Assembly: GCA_965221655.1 (NCBI GenBank)
Contig: OZ244906.1
Location: 2,852,001-2,916,000 of the forward strand
Origin: Bin107 sp965221655
Lineage (GTDB): Bacteria; UBA8248
DNA length: 64,000 bases
Reading direction: 5' to 3'
The translations under genes were made by a program, and so were the position numbers. Below are positions 35,348 to 43,330 of the stretch, piece after piece. The notes beneath the pieces were generated by a model, which did not search any database, was not told the origin of the DNA, and was given only the letters and a program-made list of their open reading frames with translations. How positions within the stretch are numbered: the first letter of the stretch is position 1; every line of letters starts with the position of its first letter.

Positions 35348-36619
35348 ATGAAACGTTTCGGACGCCTGTTGTGTCTCGTCGCCGCAATCGTCCTCGCGGC
35401 GGGGTTCGCGCCGCCTGCCGAGGCAGCCGGGAAGGTAACCCTCCTCATCCACCCGACGTTGTTCAAGGCGGCGGGCGGGCCGAAGGGCGTGGTGGCGGAT
35501 CTGGAGAGGGAAAAAGGAGTGAAGGTAACCGTGGTCACCACCCCTTACGGCAAGATCAAGGACAAGGCGGTGCTTTCCTTCGCCGCCGGGGGCGGGCAAT
35601 TCGACGTGGTGTCCTGGGTGGACGCGTGGGTTAACCCCGAGACGATAGGTTTCCTCGAGCCGCTCGACACATACATCAAGAGCGCGCCTGCGGACTACGA
35701 CTACGCGGACCTCATTCCCGCGCTGTCCGGCATCACCCGCTTTCCCAAGCCGAACGGGCCCGCCTACGGGGTTCCCTACCGCACGGGGACGGGAATCGTC
35801 TATTACCGCAAGGATCTCTTCGCGGCGGCGGGCCTTTCGATTCCCCGGACGTGGGAGGAGTTTCTCGCCGCGGCCGAGAAGTTGAACCAGCCGGGCAAGG
35901 TCTACGGCGTCGTCCAGCGCGGCAAGCCGGGCGTGCACGTGGAGCAGGATTTCCTGCGCTATCTCCACAGCACGGGCCACGGTGTACTTTCCCCCGACAA
36001 CAAGAAGTGCCTGCTCGATCGCGCCGATTCGATCAGGGTCCTTGAGGTCTTCGGCAAGCCCTTCCACAACGGCTGGTCGCCGCCCGACATGCTGGCCTGG
36101 GGCCGCGATGAATACCGCACCGCCATGATGCAGGGTCGCGCCGCCATGGGGGTCTACTTCTCCCCCTACTGGGGCTTGATGACCAACCCCAAAAAGTCGA
36201 AGACGGCCAACCAGTTGGGTTGGTTCCTCGTGCCCTCGCCGGACGGCAAGAACCGCGGCGCCACGCTGAACGGCGGCTGGCACCTCGTGATGGACAAAAA
36301 GAGCAAGAACAAGGCGGCGGCCTGGGAGCTGATAATGGCGCTCTCCAACAAGAAGAACCAGCTCCGCGGCGCCCTGCAGTGGGCGAACGGCCCCGTACGC
36401 AGTTCGGTCTACAACAACGCCGATTACCTCAAGAAGTTTCCGGTGGCCAAGGCGTGGCTGACCGCCATCAGCCGGGGTAGCGGCGCGGCTCAGCATCCGC
36501 GTTCGGCGGAGATAAGCGACGCCACTTCCCAGGAGGTCATCAACTTCCTTCAGAAGAAAAAGAGCGCGAAGCAGGCCATGCAGGACGCCTGCCGCCGCAT
36601 CAATGCGTTTCTGAAGTAG
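35348..36619 (+). CDS. ABC transporter substrate-binding protein (CUT1/family 1)
   Basis: A 423-residue periplasmic binding protein. A signal peptide (MKRFGRLLCLVAAIVLAAGFA ... AEAAG; cleavage near residue 27) is followed by the two-lobed family 1 fold. Typical elements are the FDVVSWVDAWVNPETIGFLEPLD region, YGVPYRTGTGIVYYRKDLF and the C-terminal AW-containing helices. It is the first gene of a sugar-type importer (binding protein, two permeases, MalK-like ATPase) and lies 58 bp after the FAD oxidoreductase. Imported compound unknown; sugars, polyols and glycerol-phosphate-like ligands are typical. Confidence 0.93.
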   Translation: MKRFGRLLCLVAAIVLAAGFAPPAEAAGKVTLLIHPTLFKAAGGPKGVVADLEREKGVKVTVVTTPYGKIKDKAVLSFAAGGGQFDVVSWVDAWVNPETIGFLEPLDTYIKSAPADYDYADLIPALSGITRFPKPNGPAYGVPYRTGTGIVYYRKDLFAAAGLSIPRTWEEFLAAAEKLNQPGKVYGVVQRGKPGVHVEQDFLRYLHSTGHGVLSPDNKKCLLDRADSIRVLEVFGKPFHNGWSPPDMLAWGRDEYRTAMMQGRAAMGVYFSPYWGLMTNPKKSKTANQLGWFLVPSPDGKNRGATLNGGWHLVMDKKSKNKAAAWELIMALSNKKNQLRGALQWANGPVRSSVYNNADYLKKFPVAKAWLTAISRGSGAAQHPRSAEISDATSQEVINFLQKKKSAKQAMQDACRRINAFLK

Positions 36620-36638
36620 GGTTACCGAAACGCGGAGA

Positions 36639-36673
36639 CACCCCCCGGAGGCAAGGTTCTCCTCCGGGGGGTG
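36639..36673 (+). other. Intra-operon hairpin between binding protein and permeases
   Basis: A perfect 13-bp inverted repeat, CACCCCCCGGAGG / CCTCCGGGGGGTG, with a 9-nt loop lies 19 bp after the binding-protein stop. No T tract follows. Such hairpins commonly protect the binding-protein mRNA from 3' decay and partly terminate transcription, giving more binding protein than permease. Confidence 0.75.
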
Positions 36674-36714
36674 GGCTCCCGCGCCCCGCAGCCCCTGAGG
36701 GACGGACGAGGGTC

Positions 36715-37644
36715 GTGAATACCGGATTCGTTAGGGAGATGACGCGAAGGGGAGGGGGTGTGTGGCTCACCCCCGCGCGAAAGCAGGCACTCGCGCCCTA
36801 TCTGCTCATGGCGCCTGCTTTCGCCGTTATTGGCGGAATACTGGTCTATCCTGCCCTCTACAACATTTATCTCTCGTTGTGGGAGTGGCGGCTCACCACG
36901 CCCCATCTTGCCGTTTTCGCGGGCGTCGACAACTACGTCCGTCTGCTCGCGGGCGATCCCGACTTCTGGCCGGTTACGCGCTTCAGCCTGGGTTTCACGG
37001 TAGCCACCATCGCACTGGAGTTCGTTTTGGGGGTGGCGAGTGCTCTGCTGCTCTACGGTCTGGTGCGCGGCAGGCGGCTCATGACCTCGTTTCTCCTCAC
37101 CCCCTACATGGTCGCCCCCATCGCGGTGGGACTCGGCTGGCGCCTCATGTGGGATCGTGACATCGGCATCGTCAACTTCCTCCTCACCCTCGTGGGATTT
37201 GCCAAGGTGAACTGGCTCGCCGAGACCGGGCCCGCCTTCTGGGCCATCGTCGTCTGCGAGGTATGGCGTTCGACGCCCTTTGTGACGATGATTCTCCTCG
37301 CGGGCATCACCGCCCTGCCCAACGAGGTGTTCGAAGCCGCCCACGTGGACGGCGCGAACCGCTGGCAAGTGTTCCGCCGCATCACCTTTCCCCTTATTCT
37401 CCCTCCGCTGGTGGTGGCGCTGCTCTTCCAGACCATCTTCAAACTGCGGGTGTTCGACATACCCTATATCCTGACCGAGGGGGGGCCCGGCACGTCCACC
37501 ATGCCCTACGGCCTTTTGATTCAGCGCACTTATTTCCGCTATTTCGACGTGGGCAACGCAGCGGCCACCTCGGTCGTTCTCCTCGTGCTCGGCACGGGAA
37601 TCGCGCTTGCCTATTTACGGCTTATCCGGGACAGGGACGGCTAG
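36715..37644 (+). CDS. ABC transporter permease (MalF-like)
   Basis: A 309-residue inner-membrane permease with six predicted TM segments, starting at GTG 36715. The cytoplasmic EAA loop EAAHVDGANRWQVFRRITFPLILP contacts the ATPase, and the C-terminal YGLLIQRTYFRYFDVGNAAATS is typical of MalF/UgpA-type subunits. It pairs with the next gene, whose start is three bases after this stop. Confidence 0.93.
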   Translation: MNTGFVREMTRRGGGVWLTPARKQALAPYLLMAPAFAVIGGILVYPALYNIYLSLWEWRLTTPHLAVFAGVDNYVRLLAGDPDFWPVTRFSLGFTVATIALEFVLGVASALLLYGLVRGRRLMTSFLLTPYMVAPIAVGLGWRLMWDRDIGIVNFLLTLVGFAKVNWLAETGPAFWAIVVCEVWRSTPFVTMILLAGITALPNEVFEAAHVDGANRWQVFRRITFPLILPPLVVALLFQTIFKLRVFDIPYILTEGGPGTSTMPYGLLIQRTYFRYFDVGNAAATSVVLLVLGTGIALAYLRLIRDRDG

Positions 37645-37647
37645 ACC

Positions 37648-38496
37648 ATGGCGCGGGGCGAAGAGCAGATCGGGCCGGGAATTCCCTCCCTCCCGGCGGC
37701 GCGCGGGGCGATGCTGGCTCTTCTGGCGTTCAGCCTGTTTCCCATTCTTTGGATCATGCTCACCTCGGTGAAGAACGAGACTGCCATCTTCAGCATTCCG
37801 CCGCGCGTGTTTGTAAGCCCCGATTTTTCCTCCTACTGGAAGTTTCTGGGCGTCGGGAACGAATCTGCTCTGCGGTTCATCTGGAACAGCGTCTTCATCG
37901 CGACGGTGACGACTTTCATCACCCTGTTCGTCTCCTCCCTGGCGGCCTATGCGTTTTCGCGCTACCGCTTCCGCGCATCGGCCCACTTGCTCTTCTTCAT
38001 GCTGGCTACGCGGCTTCTGCCGCCCGTGACGGCTGTGGTTCCGCTCTATCTGCTGTTCCGCTACCTACAGGTGCTCGACACCCGCCTCATCCTGATCCTC
38101 ATCTACACGGCACTGAACGTTCCTTTCGCCACCTGGCTGATGAAGGCGTTTTTCGACGGAATTCCGAAAGAACTCGAAGAGGCTGCCGCCCTCGACGGCT
38201 GCGGCGCGTTGCGCACGCTCGCGCGGGTTACCTTTCCTCTCGCGTCCTCGGGCATTGCCGCGACGTCTATCTTTGTCTTCCTGCTCGCTTGGAACGAATT
38301 CATGTTCGCATTCATGCTCACGAACGTGCACGCGCGCACCATCCCTGTCCGGCTGGCGGAAACCATGGGCGAGATGCAAGTCTTCTGGCAAGACATGTCC
38401 ACCCTCGCGACGCTCATCATGCTGCCTGCCCTGCTGGTGGGCTTCTTCATGCAGCGCTATCTCATCCGTGCCCTCACGGCCGGAGCCGTGAAATAG
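37648..38496 (+). CDS. ABC transporter permease (MalG-like)
   Basis: A 282-residue permease with six TM segments of the MalG/UgpE type. It has the EAA loop EEAAALDGCGALRTLARVTFPLASSG and the characteristic FLLAWNEFMFAFMLT periplasmic/TM stretch. It forms the second half of the heterodimeric pore with the preceding gene. Confidence 0.93.
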   Translation: MARGEEQIGPGIPSLPAARGAMLALLAFSLFPILWIMLTSVKNETAIFSIPPRVFVSPDFSSYWKFLGVGNESALRFIWNSVFIATVTTFITLFVSSLAAYAFSRYRFRASAHLLFFMLATRLLPPVTAVVPLYLLFRYLQVLDTRLILILIYTALNVPFATWLMKAFFDGIPKELEEAAALDGCGALRTLARVTFPLASSGIAATSIFVFLLAWNEFMFAFMLTNVHARTIPVRLAETMGEMQVFWQDMSTLATLIMLPALLVGFFMQRYLIRALTAGAVK

Positions 38497-38527
38497 GGGC
38501 CGCGTCCGCAGCGGCGGAGGAGAGAAG

Positions 38528-39604
38528 ATGGGCGCCGTCAGCCTCGAGAACCTGACCAAGCACTTCGGGGACGTACGCGCCGTGGACGGAATTGACCTCG
38601 AAGTCGCCGAGGGGGAATTCCTCGTCCTGGTGGGGCCTTCAGGATGCGGGAAAACCACGACGCTGCGCATGGTGGCCGGGTTGGAATTTCCCACCAACGG
38701 CGAGATTCGCGTGTCGGGTGAGCGCGTGAACGAAGTGCCCGCCAGGGAACGCAACATGGCCATGGTGTTCCAGAACTACGCCCTCTATCCCCACATGACG
38801 GTCTACGAGAACATGGCCTTCGGTCTGCGGGTGCGGCGGGTGTCCGCCACTGACGTCGACCGCCGGGTCAGGGAAGCCGCCGCTCTGATGGGTCTCGAAG
38901 ACCTTCTGCGGCGCAAGCCCCGCCAGCTCTCTGGCGGCCAGCGCCAGCGCGTGGCGGTCTGCCGCGCGATCGTGCGCGACCCGGTGGCCTTCCTCTTCGA
39001 CGAGCCTTTGAGCAACCTCGATGCCAAGCTCCGCGTAACCGCTCGGGCCGAAATACGCAAGCTCCAGCGTCGTCTCGGCACGACCTCCATCTACGTGACG
39101 CACGACCAGACCGAGGCGATGACGATGGGGGATCGCATCGTCGTCATGGACGAGGGGAAGATATTGCAGGCCGGCCCTCCCATCGACCTCTACGACCGCC
39201 CCGTGAATCGCTTTGTGGCGGGGTTTCTGGGGAGTCCGGCCATGAATTTCCTGGAGGGTCGCGCCCGACTGGCGGAGGATGGTCTCGAGCTTGAGGCAGG
39301 CACGTTGCGTTTCCGGCTACCTGCGGGATGTCGGGAGGGGAGCACCTACACCCTGGGCTTTCGCCCCGAGCATCTGGGCTTTCAGGAGAGCGGGGCACGC
39401 TCGGTCTTCGCCGAGGGCAGGGTGGAGCTCGTCGAGCCGCTGGGGTCGGATACCTTCGTTGCCCTGGATATCGCCGGAGCGTCGCTTACCGTGAAGGCGG
39501 AGGGCCATTTCCGTGTGCAGGTGGGAGGGCGCGTGCGGGTGTTCTTCGACGTGGAGAACGCCCATCTGTTCGACGGCGAAACAGGAGAGCGGGTGGAAGG
39601 CTGA
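38528..39604 (+). CDS. ABC transporter ATP-binding protein (MalK/UgpC-like)
   Basis: A 358-residue ATPase. Walker A GPSGCGKTT (residues 36-44), Q-loop MVFQNYALYPHMTV, signature LSGGQRQR (near 134), Walker B FLFDEPLSNLD and the H-loop VTHDQTEAM are intact. The C-terminal 120 residues form the OB/TOBE regulatory domain (TLGFRPEHLG ... VEPLGSDTFVALDI) of MalK-type ATPases. Last gene of the operon that begins at the selenoprotein. Confidence 0.95.
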   Translation: MGAVSLENLTKHFGDVRAVDGIDLEVAEGEFLVLVGPSGCGKTTTLRMVAGLEFPTNGEIRVSGERVNEVPARERNMAMVFQNYALYPHMTVYENMAFGLRVRRVSATDVDRRVREAAALMGLEDLLRRKPRQLSGGQRQRVAVCRAIVRDPVAFLFDEPLSNLDAKLRVTARAEIRKLQRRLGTTSIYVTHDQTEAMTMGDRIVVMDEGKILQAGPPIDLYDRPVNRFVAGFLGSPAMNFLEGRARLAEDGLELEAGTLRFRLPAGCREGSTYTLGFRPEHLGFQESGARSVFAEGRVELVEPLGSDTFVALDIAGASLTVKAEGHFRVQVGGRVRVFFDVENAHLFDGETGERVEG

Positions 39605-39650
39605 GCGGTTCTCGCCGCTGCTGAAATTGCAGAGAAGAGTCGCGTGCGAG

Positions 39651-39672
39651 CCCCTTGTGTATCCGCAAGGGG
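39651..39672. other. Inverted repeat between convergent genes
   Basis: CCCCTTG / CAAGGGG with an 8-nt loop lies in the 153-bp gap between the MalK-like gene and the convergent thiolase gene. It lacks a T-run on either side, so it is at best a weak bidirectional stop. Confidence 0.35.
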
Positions 39673-39757
39673 ACGCGCTCAGCAGGTGAGGGACAAACTC
39701 GCGCAATTGATTGCCCGGCGCGGAGAGCCGGGGCGCAGCCTCCTCCAGGGTGTGCCG

Positions 39758-40954
39758 CTAATTCTTGCTCAGGACGAACACGCTCGATACCGCACCGGGG
39801 CCGCCCAGGGTATGGCCGAGGGCTCGTTTCGCACCTTTTACCTGGCGGTCGCCGCAGCGGCCCAGGAGTTGGTGCGTGAGGTCGGCCACCACGCGCGCAC
39901 CCGTCGCGCCGATGGGGTGGCCGCAGCTCTTGAGACCGCCCGAGGTGTTCACCGGCAACTCGCCGCCGAGCTTGCTCGCTCCGCTCTTTACGAATTCGGG
40001 CCCCTCGCCCTTCTCCACGAAGCCCAAATCCTCATAGTTGAGGATTTCCGTGATCGTGAAGCAATCGTGCACCTCGGCCAGGTCTATCTCCTCGCGGGGG
40101 TTCGTTACGCCCGCCTGCGTGTAGGCCTGGCGCGCGGCCTCGCGGGTGGCCTCAAAGCCGATGAAGTCGAAGCGCGGGTTGAACGCCGTGGTGATATAGC
40201 CGGTCGCACAGGAAAGTCCCATGCCGTCGATGAGTACGTAATCCTTCTTCGCGAAGCGCGACTCCGCGAGGTCCGCCCTGCAGAGTACGACGGCCGCCGC
40301 CCCGTCCGTCGTGGGGCAGCAGTCGTACAGCCCGAGCGGCTCGGTGACCGGCGGGGCCTTGAGCACCTGCTCCTTGGTAATGTTCTTCCGGAAATGTGCG
40401 CGGGGGTTCAGGCTCCCGTGGTGGTGGTTCTTCACGGCCACCTCGGCCAAATCTTCCTTGGTCGCGCCGAATTCCTCGAAATACCTCCGCGCCAGCACGG
40501 CGAAGCTGCCCGGTGCGGTGCGGCCCTTCGAATACATGGGGTGGAGCTTTTCGACGTGCTGGGCCACCAGGCTGCCCCGGGGGGGCACCTCGCGCATTTT
40601 CTCCGCCCCCACTGCGAGCACCACGTCGTGCATGCCCGAAGCCACGGCCATCGCCGCCATGCGCACGGCCTCCATGCCCGTGGTGCAGTAGTTGGACACG
40701 CGCGAGACGGGTTTGGGGTAGAGGTTGAGAGCCTCCGCGAGCGAAGGGCCGCCGGTGCCGTCGAAGCCCCAGCCGAGGGGAAGGTAGGTGCCCAGCCAGG
40801 CGGCCTCCACGTCGTCGCCGCTCACGCCCGCGTCCTCGTAGGCCTCGAAGGCGGCTTCCACCACGAGGTCGTTGTAACTCTGTTCGAAGAGTTCCCCGAA
40901 TTTCGTGATGCCAGCGCCGATGATGGCGACTTTACCGGCTATGGTTCCGCTCAT
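39758..40954 (-). CDS. Thiolase-family acetyl-CoA acyltransferase
   Basis: A 398-residue SCP2-type thiolase. The nucleophile cysteine lies in SNYCTTGMEAVRMA; ITKFGELFEQSYNDL, the EVHDCFTITEILNYEDLG region and the GHP loop NTSGGLKSCGHPIGATGARV are present. The ATG at 40954 (MSGTIAGKV) behind GAGGAG is preferred to the upstream ATG at 40990. It is downstream of, and 48 bp from, the HMG-CoA-synthase-like/DUF35 fusion, with which it probably acts. It is a distant paralogue of the thiolase at 12.2 kb. Confidence 0.92.
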   Translation of the reverse strand: MSGTIAGKVAIIGAGITKFGELFEQSYNDLVVEAAFEAYEDAGVSGDDVEAAWLGTYLPLGWGFDGTGGPSLAEALNLYPKPVSRVSNYCTTGMEAVRMAAMAVASGMHDVVLAVGAEKMREVPPRGSLVAQHVEKLHPMYSKGRTAPGSFAVLARRYFEEFGATKEDLAEVAVKNHHHGSLNPRAHFRKNITKEQVLKAPPVTEPLGLYDCCPTTDGAAAVVLCRADLAESRFAKKDYVLIDGMGLSCATGYITTAFNPRFDFIGFEATREAARQAYTQAGVTNPREEIDLAEVHDCFTITEILNYEDLGFVEKGEGPEFVKSGASKLGGELPVNTSGGLKSCGHPIGATGARVVADLTHQLLGRCGDRQVKGAKRALGHTLGGPGAVSSVFVLSKN

Positions 40955-41002
40955 GTCGAACTCCTCGTAAAAAGGCATGCCGACCGGCAAGGGCGCGATA
41001 CC

Positions 41003-42406
41003 CTATTCGGCGGGTCGCAGTTTCCAATAGTAATTGTAATAGCCATCGCCCTGATGGAGAAGCCGGAAGGTGAGTTCGCACTCCATGCCTATGTGCACCT
41101 CGTCCTTCACGTGGCTCGTCATCTGGCCATAGAAGCGTCCCCCGCCATCGAGCTCCACCGTTGCCATCGTGACGAAACCCTCGGGCGAGGGGGGCAGATA
41201 GTCGTGCACGAAGGTGAATATTTTCCCCCGCCTGGCCAGCTTGCGCTCCTCCCATGCGTCGCGCGTTCCGCAGGCGTTGCAGACCCTCTGGCGGGGATAT
41301 TGCACCTCTCCGCACGAGCGGCACACCCCGGCCATCAGGCGCATGTTCGCCCTGTTTTCTTTCCACAGGATGCTGGGCGAGGAGAAGGGGCGGATTTCCT
41401 CTTCTGGAGAAAGTCCCTGAAACTTGAGCCACTGGCCGTAGTGGGGGATGGGGCGCGCCCGCGCGAGCGACCAGTCGATGCCGCGCTGCGCTCTGAGGGA
41501 GTGCACCTTGTCCGTCGCGCGCAACAAGACGGCCTCGCCCCCGCTTCCGTGGCCCGCGACGACGACGTGCTCGCCGGGTTGCGCACTCTGTAAAGCCTCG
41601 ACCAGAGCGAGCAGGGGCGCCGCGGCCCCGGCGTCCCCAATGCGTGCGACGAGCGGGGCTTCCGGATAGGCGGTTTCGGGAAACCCGAGTTTTCTGGCGA
41701 TTACCGCGTGGGTGCGCGCGTCGGGGGCGTAGAGGAGTAAACGGGAGACGTCCTCTCGCGTGGCGCCCGTTTTAGCGAGCAGCCCCTCGACGGTGGCCAC
41801 GCTCTGGCGTACGTAGCCGTAGTCCTGGATGAACTTGGCGTCACCTGCGGAGACGGCGTTCTCGCCCGGGAGGCGCCAGCGGTCTATGAAATCCTCGGAC
41901 CATGAATGGATAGCCTCGATCTCAGCACCCACGTCCTCTCCCTTGCCTACCACGACCGCCGCCGCCCCGTCGCAAAGGCTCAGCTCGTCGGGGCTTCCGG
42001 GCAGGGCAGGCCTTTTCTCTGCTGCCACTACGGCTGCCGTCCCGGCGGAGCCCGCCTCGACGGCGTCGCAGGCGGCTTTGAGCGCAGAGGTGCCCGCGCG
42101 TACGGAACCGCCCGCGTCCAGGGTGAAGAGTGTCTCGGGCAGGTCCGCCGCCGCCGCGAGAACCGAGGCGTTCGATTTCTCGGCATAAGGGTGGGTGGTG
42201 GATGCGAAATACAGTGCATCCACGGGGGAATTGCCCCAGCCTGCGGCGTTGATGAGTGCTTCCACACCCATGGTGATGGGGTCTTCGTCGAACCCTGCCA
42301 GTGGGCGCGAAACCTTGGGGCTTCCCGCGCCCCACACGGACCTTACGGTCGCCCCCTCGAGCCGATGAAACGGGATGTACGCCCCCACGCGGGTGATGCC
42401 TGCCAT
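41003..42406 (-). CDS. HMG-CoA synthase-like (KAS III fold) protein fused to a DUF35 zinc-ribbon/OB domain
   Basis: A 467-residue fusion. Residues 1-325 resemble the HMG-CoA synthase/KAS III thiolase fold (GITRVGAYIPFHRLEG start, DPITMGVEAL, LYFASTTHPYAEK, SLCDGAAAVVVG), but the usual catalytic-Cys position reads TLDAGGSVRAGTSALKAA, without a cysteine. Residues about 345-467 are a DUF35 domain with zinc ribbon CRSCGEVQYP ... CNACGTRDAW. Fusions like this accompany acyl-CoA thiolases in degradation clusters, where the N-terminal part may be non-catalytic. Starts at ATG 42406 behind AAGGAG, first gene of a two-gene operon. Confidence 0.85.
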   Translation of the reverse strand: MAGITRVGAYIPFHRLEGATVRSVWGAGSPKVSRPLAGFDEDPITMGVEALINAAGWGNSPVDALYFASTTHPYAEKSNASVLAAAADLPETLFTLDAGGSVRAGTSALKAACDAVEAGSAGTAAVVAAEKRPALPGSPDELSLCDGAAAVVVGKGEDVGAEIEAIHSWSEDFIDRWRLPGENAVSAGDAKFIQDYGYVRQSVATVEGLLAKTGATREDVSRLLLYAPDARTHAVIARKLGFPETAYPEAPLVARIGDAGAAAPLLALVEALQSAQPGEHVVVAGHGSGGEAVLLRATDKVHSLRAQRGIDWSLARARPIPHYGQWLKFQGLSPEEEIRPFSSPSILWKENRANMRLMAGVCRSCGEVQYPRQRVCNACGTRDAWEERKLARRGKIFTFVHDYLPPSPEGFVTMATVELDGGGRFYGQMTSHVKDEVHIGMECELTFRLLHQGDGYYNYYWKLRPAE

Positions 42407-42524
42407 TTTTGCTCCTTGCGCTTTGTACGGAAATTGGAGAGAGTTTTCTCCCGTGTGGGCGCGTTCGTCAAGTCGCGTGGGCACTTTCGCGGTTCGCCGT
42501 GGGGTTGCGGGGTGCGTTCCTCCC

Positions 42525-42553
42525 TTCACCTCGCGCCCGGGTTCTTCTATGAT
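42525..42553 (+). promoter_or_regulatory. Candidate promoter of the SelW-like gene
   Basis: TTCACC and TATGAT are separated by 17 bp, about 45 bp before the SelW-like start. The -35 hexamer is the same as the candidate before tatA/B. The rest of the 190-bp divergent gap shows no further motif. Confidence 0.45.
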
Positions 42554-42596
42554 ATGCTCGTTTGCCGACTTTCGTCTTCCCCAAGGAGAGAGATGC

Positions 42597-42839
42597 ATGA
42601 AGCTCCACGTCGAGTATTGCCAGAAGTGAAACTACGGACCCCGCTACGAGCAGTTGGCTCGGTACTTGAAAGAACGCTTTCCCGACCTAGAAATCGCCGG
42701 TAACGAGAACGGGGAATTTCGCATCGGCTCCTTCGAGTTGGTGCTCGATGGCACCCTTTTGTGGTCGAAACTCGACTCGGGCGCTTTTCCCACCGAAGAG
42801 CAGGCGGCGGAACTCGTGGGCGAGCGCGCGGCGTCATGA
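42597..42839 (+). CDS. SelW/Rdx-family selenoprotein (in-frame TGA = selenocysteine)
   Basis: Read through the TGA at 42627-42629 the product is an 80-residue thioredoxin-like protein starting MKLHVEYCQKUNYGPRYEQL. Cys8-x-x-Sec11 is the redox motif of the SelW/SelT/SelH (Rdx) family. The remainder fits the family: YLKERFPDLEIAGN, FELVLDGTLLWSKLDSGAFPTEEQAAELV, including the typical SK...GxFP turn. Without read-through only a 10-residue peptide would be made. The ATG at 42597 has AAGGAG eight bases upstream. The stop overlaps the MOSC gene as ATGA. A glutathione- or thiol-linked redox function is inferred from the family. Confidence 0.93.
42627..42664 (+). promoter_or_regulatory. Selenocysteine TGA with SECIS-like hairpin
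   Basis: Downstream of the TGA, TACGAGC (42645-42651) pairs with GCTCGgTA (42657-42664, one bulged G) around loop AGTTG. The loop begins 23 nt after the TGA and has a G in its first two bases, like the loop of the 31.5-kb element (AGTAT). Confidence 0.68.
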
Positions 42840-43306
42840 CGTTTCTCGGAGAAGTGGTCTCGGTGCACGTCGCCTCGGTGGGTGGGGAGCCGATGATGGA
42901 GATAGCCGAGGCGCGGGCGATTCCGGGTGCGGGACTGGCCGGGGATCGCTATGCCGAGGGCGTGGGAACTTATTCCAAAAAGTCGGGGCCGGACCGCGAG
43001 GTTACGCTTATCGAGATAGAGGCCGTGGAAGCCCTCGCGCGCGACCACGACATCCGCCTTGACGCGGGCCAGAGCCGAAGAAACATCGTTACGCGCGGCG
43101 TTCCGCTCAACCACCTGGTGGGCGTGGACTTTCAGGTCGGCGAGGTGCGGATGCGCGGCGTGCGCCTGAACGAGCCGTGCCGCTATTTCGAGAACTTACT
43201 GGGGATGGAGGGTCTCTTCGAGGCGCTCATCAACCGTTCGGGGCTGAACGCGCAGGTGCTGCATGGGGGCGTCATTCGCGCGGGCGACCCGGTAGAGCGC
43301 GTCTGA
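42836..43306 (+). CDS. MOSC-domain protein
   Basis: A 156-residue stand-alone MOSC domain, the sulfur-carrier fold of molybdenum-cofactor sulfurases and YiiM-type reductases. Typical are the start GEVVSVHVASVGGEPM, AGDRYAEGVGTY, the QSRRNIVTRGVPLNHLVGVDFQVG block and the conserved cysteine in RLNEPCRYFENL. It is translationally coupled (ATGA) to the SelW-like selenoprotein, which suggests a shared thiol, sulfur or selenium redox role. Confidence 0.9.
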   Translation: MTFLGEVVSVHVASVGGEPMMEIAEARAIPGAGLAGDRYAEGVGTYSKKSGPDREVTLIEIEAVEALARDHDIRLDAGQSRRNIVTRGVPLNHLVGVDFQVGEVRMRGVRLNEPCRYFENLLGMEGLFEALINRSGLNAQVLHGGVIRAGDPVERV

Positions 43307-43330
43307 GCCGCTCTTTCCGGGAGAAAAAGC

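Noticed and set aside
39644..41593. Plus-strand 649-codon frame
   Set aside because: It is antisense to the thiolase and the HMGCS/DUF35 gene, which carry clear family motifs.
42593..42703. Alternative frame starting at ATG 42593 (MHEAPRRVLPEV)
   Set aside because: It resembles no family, while the frame from 42597 gives a complete SelW-like protein.
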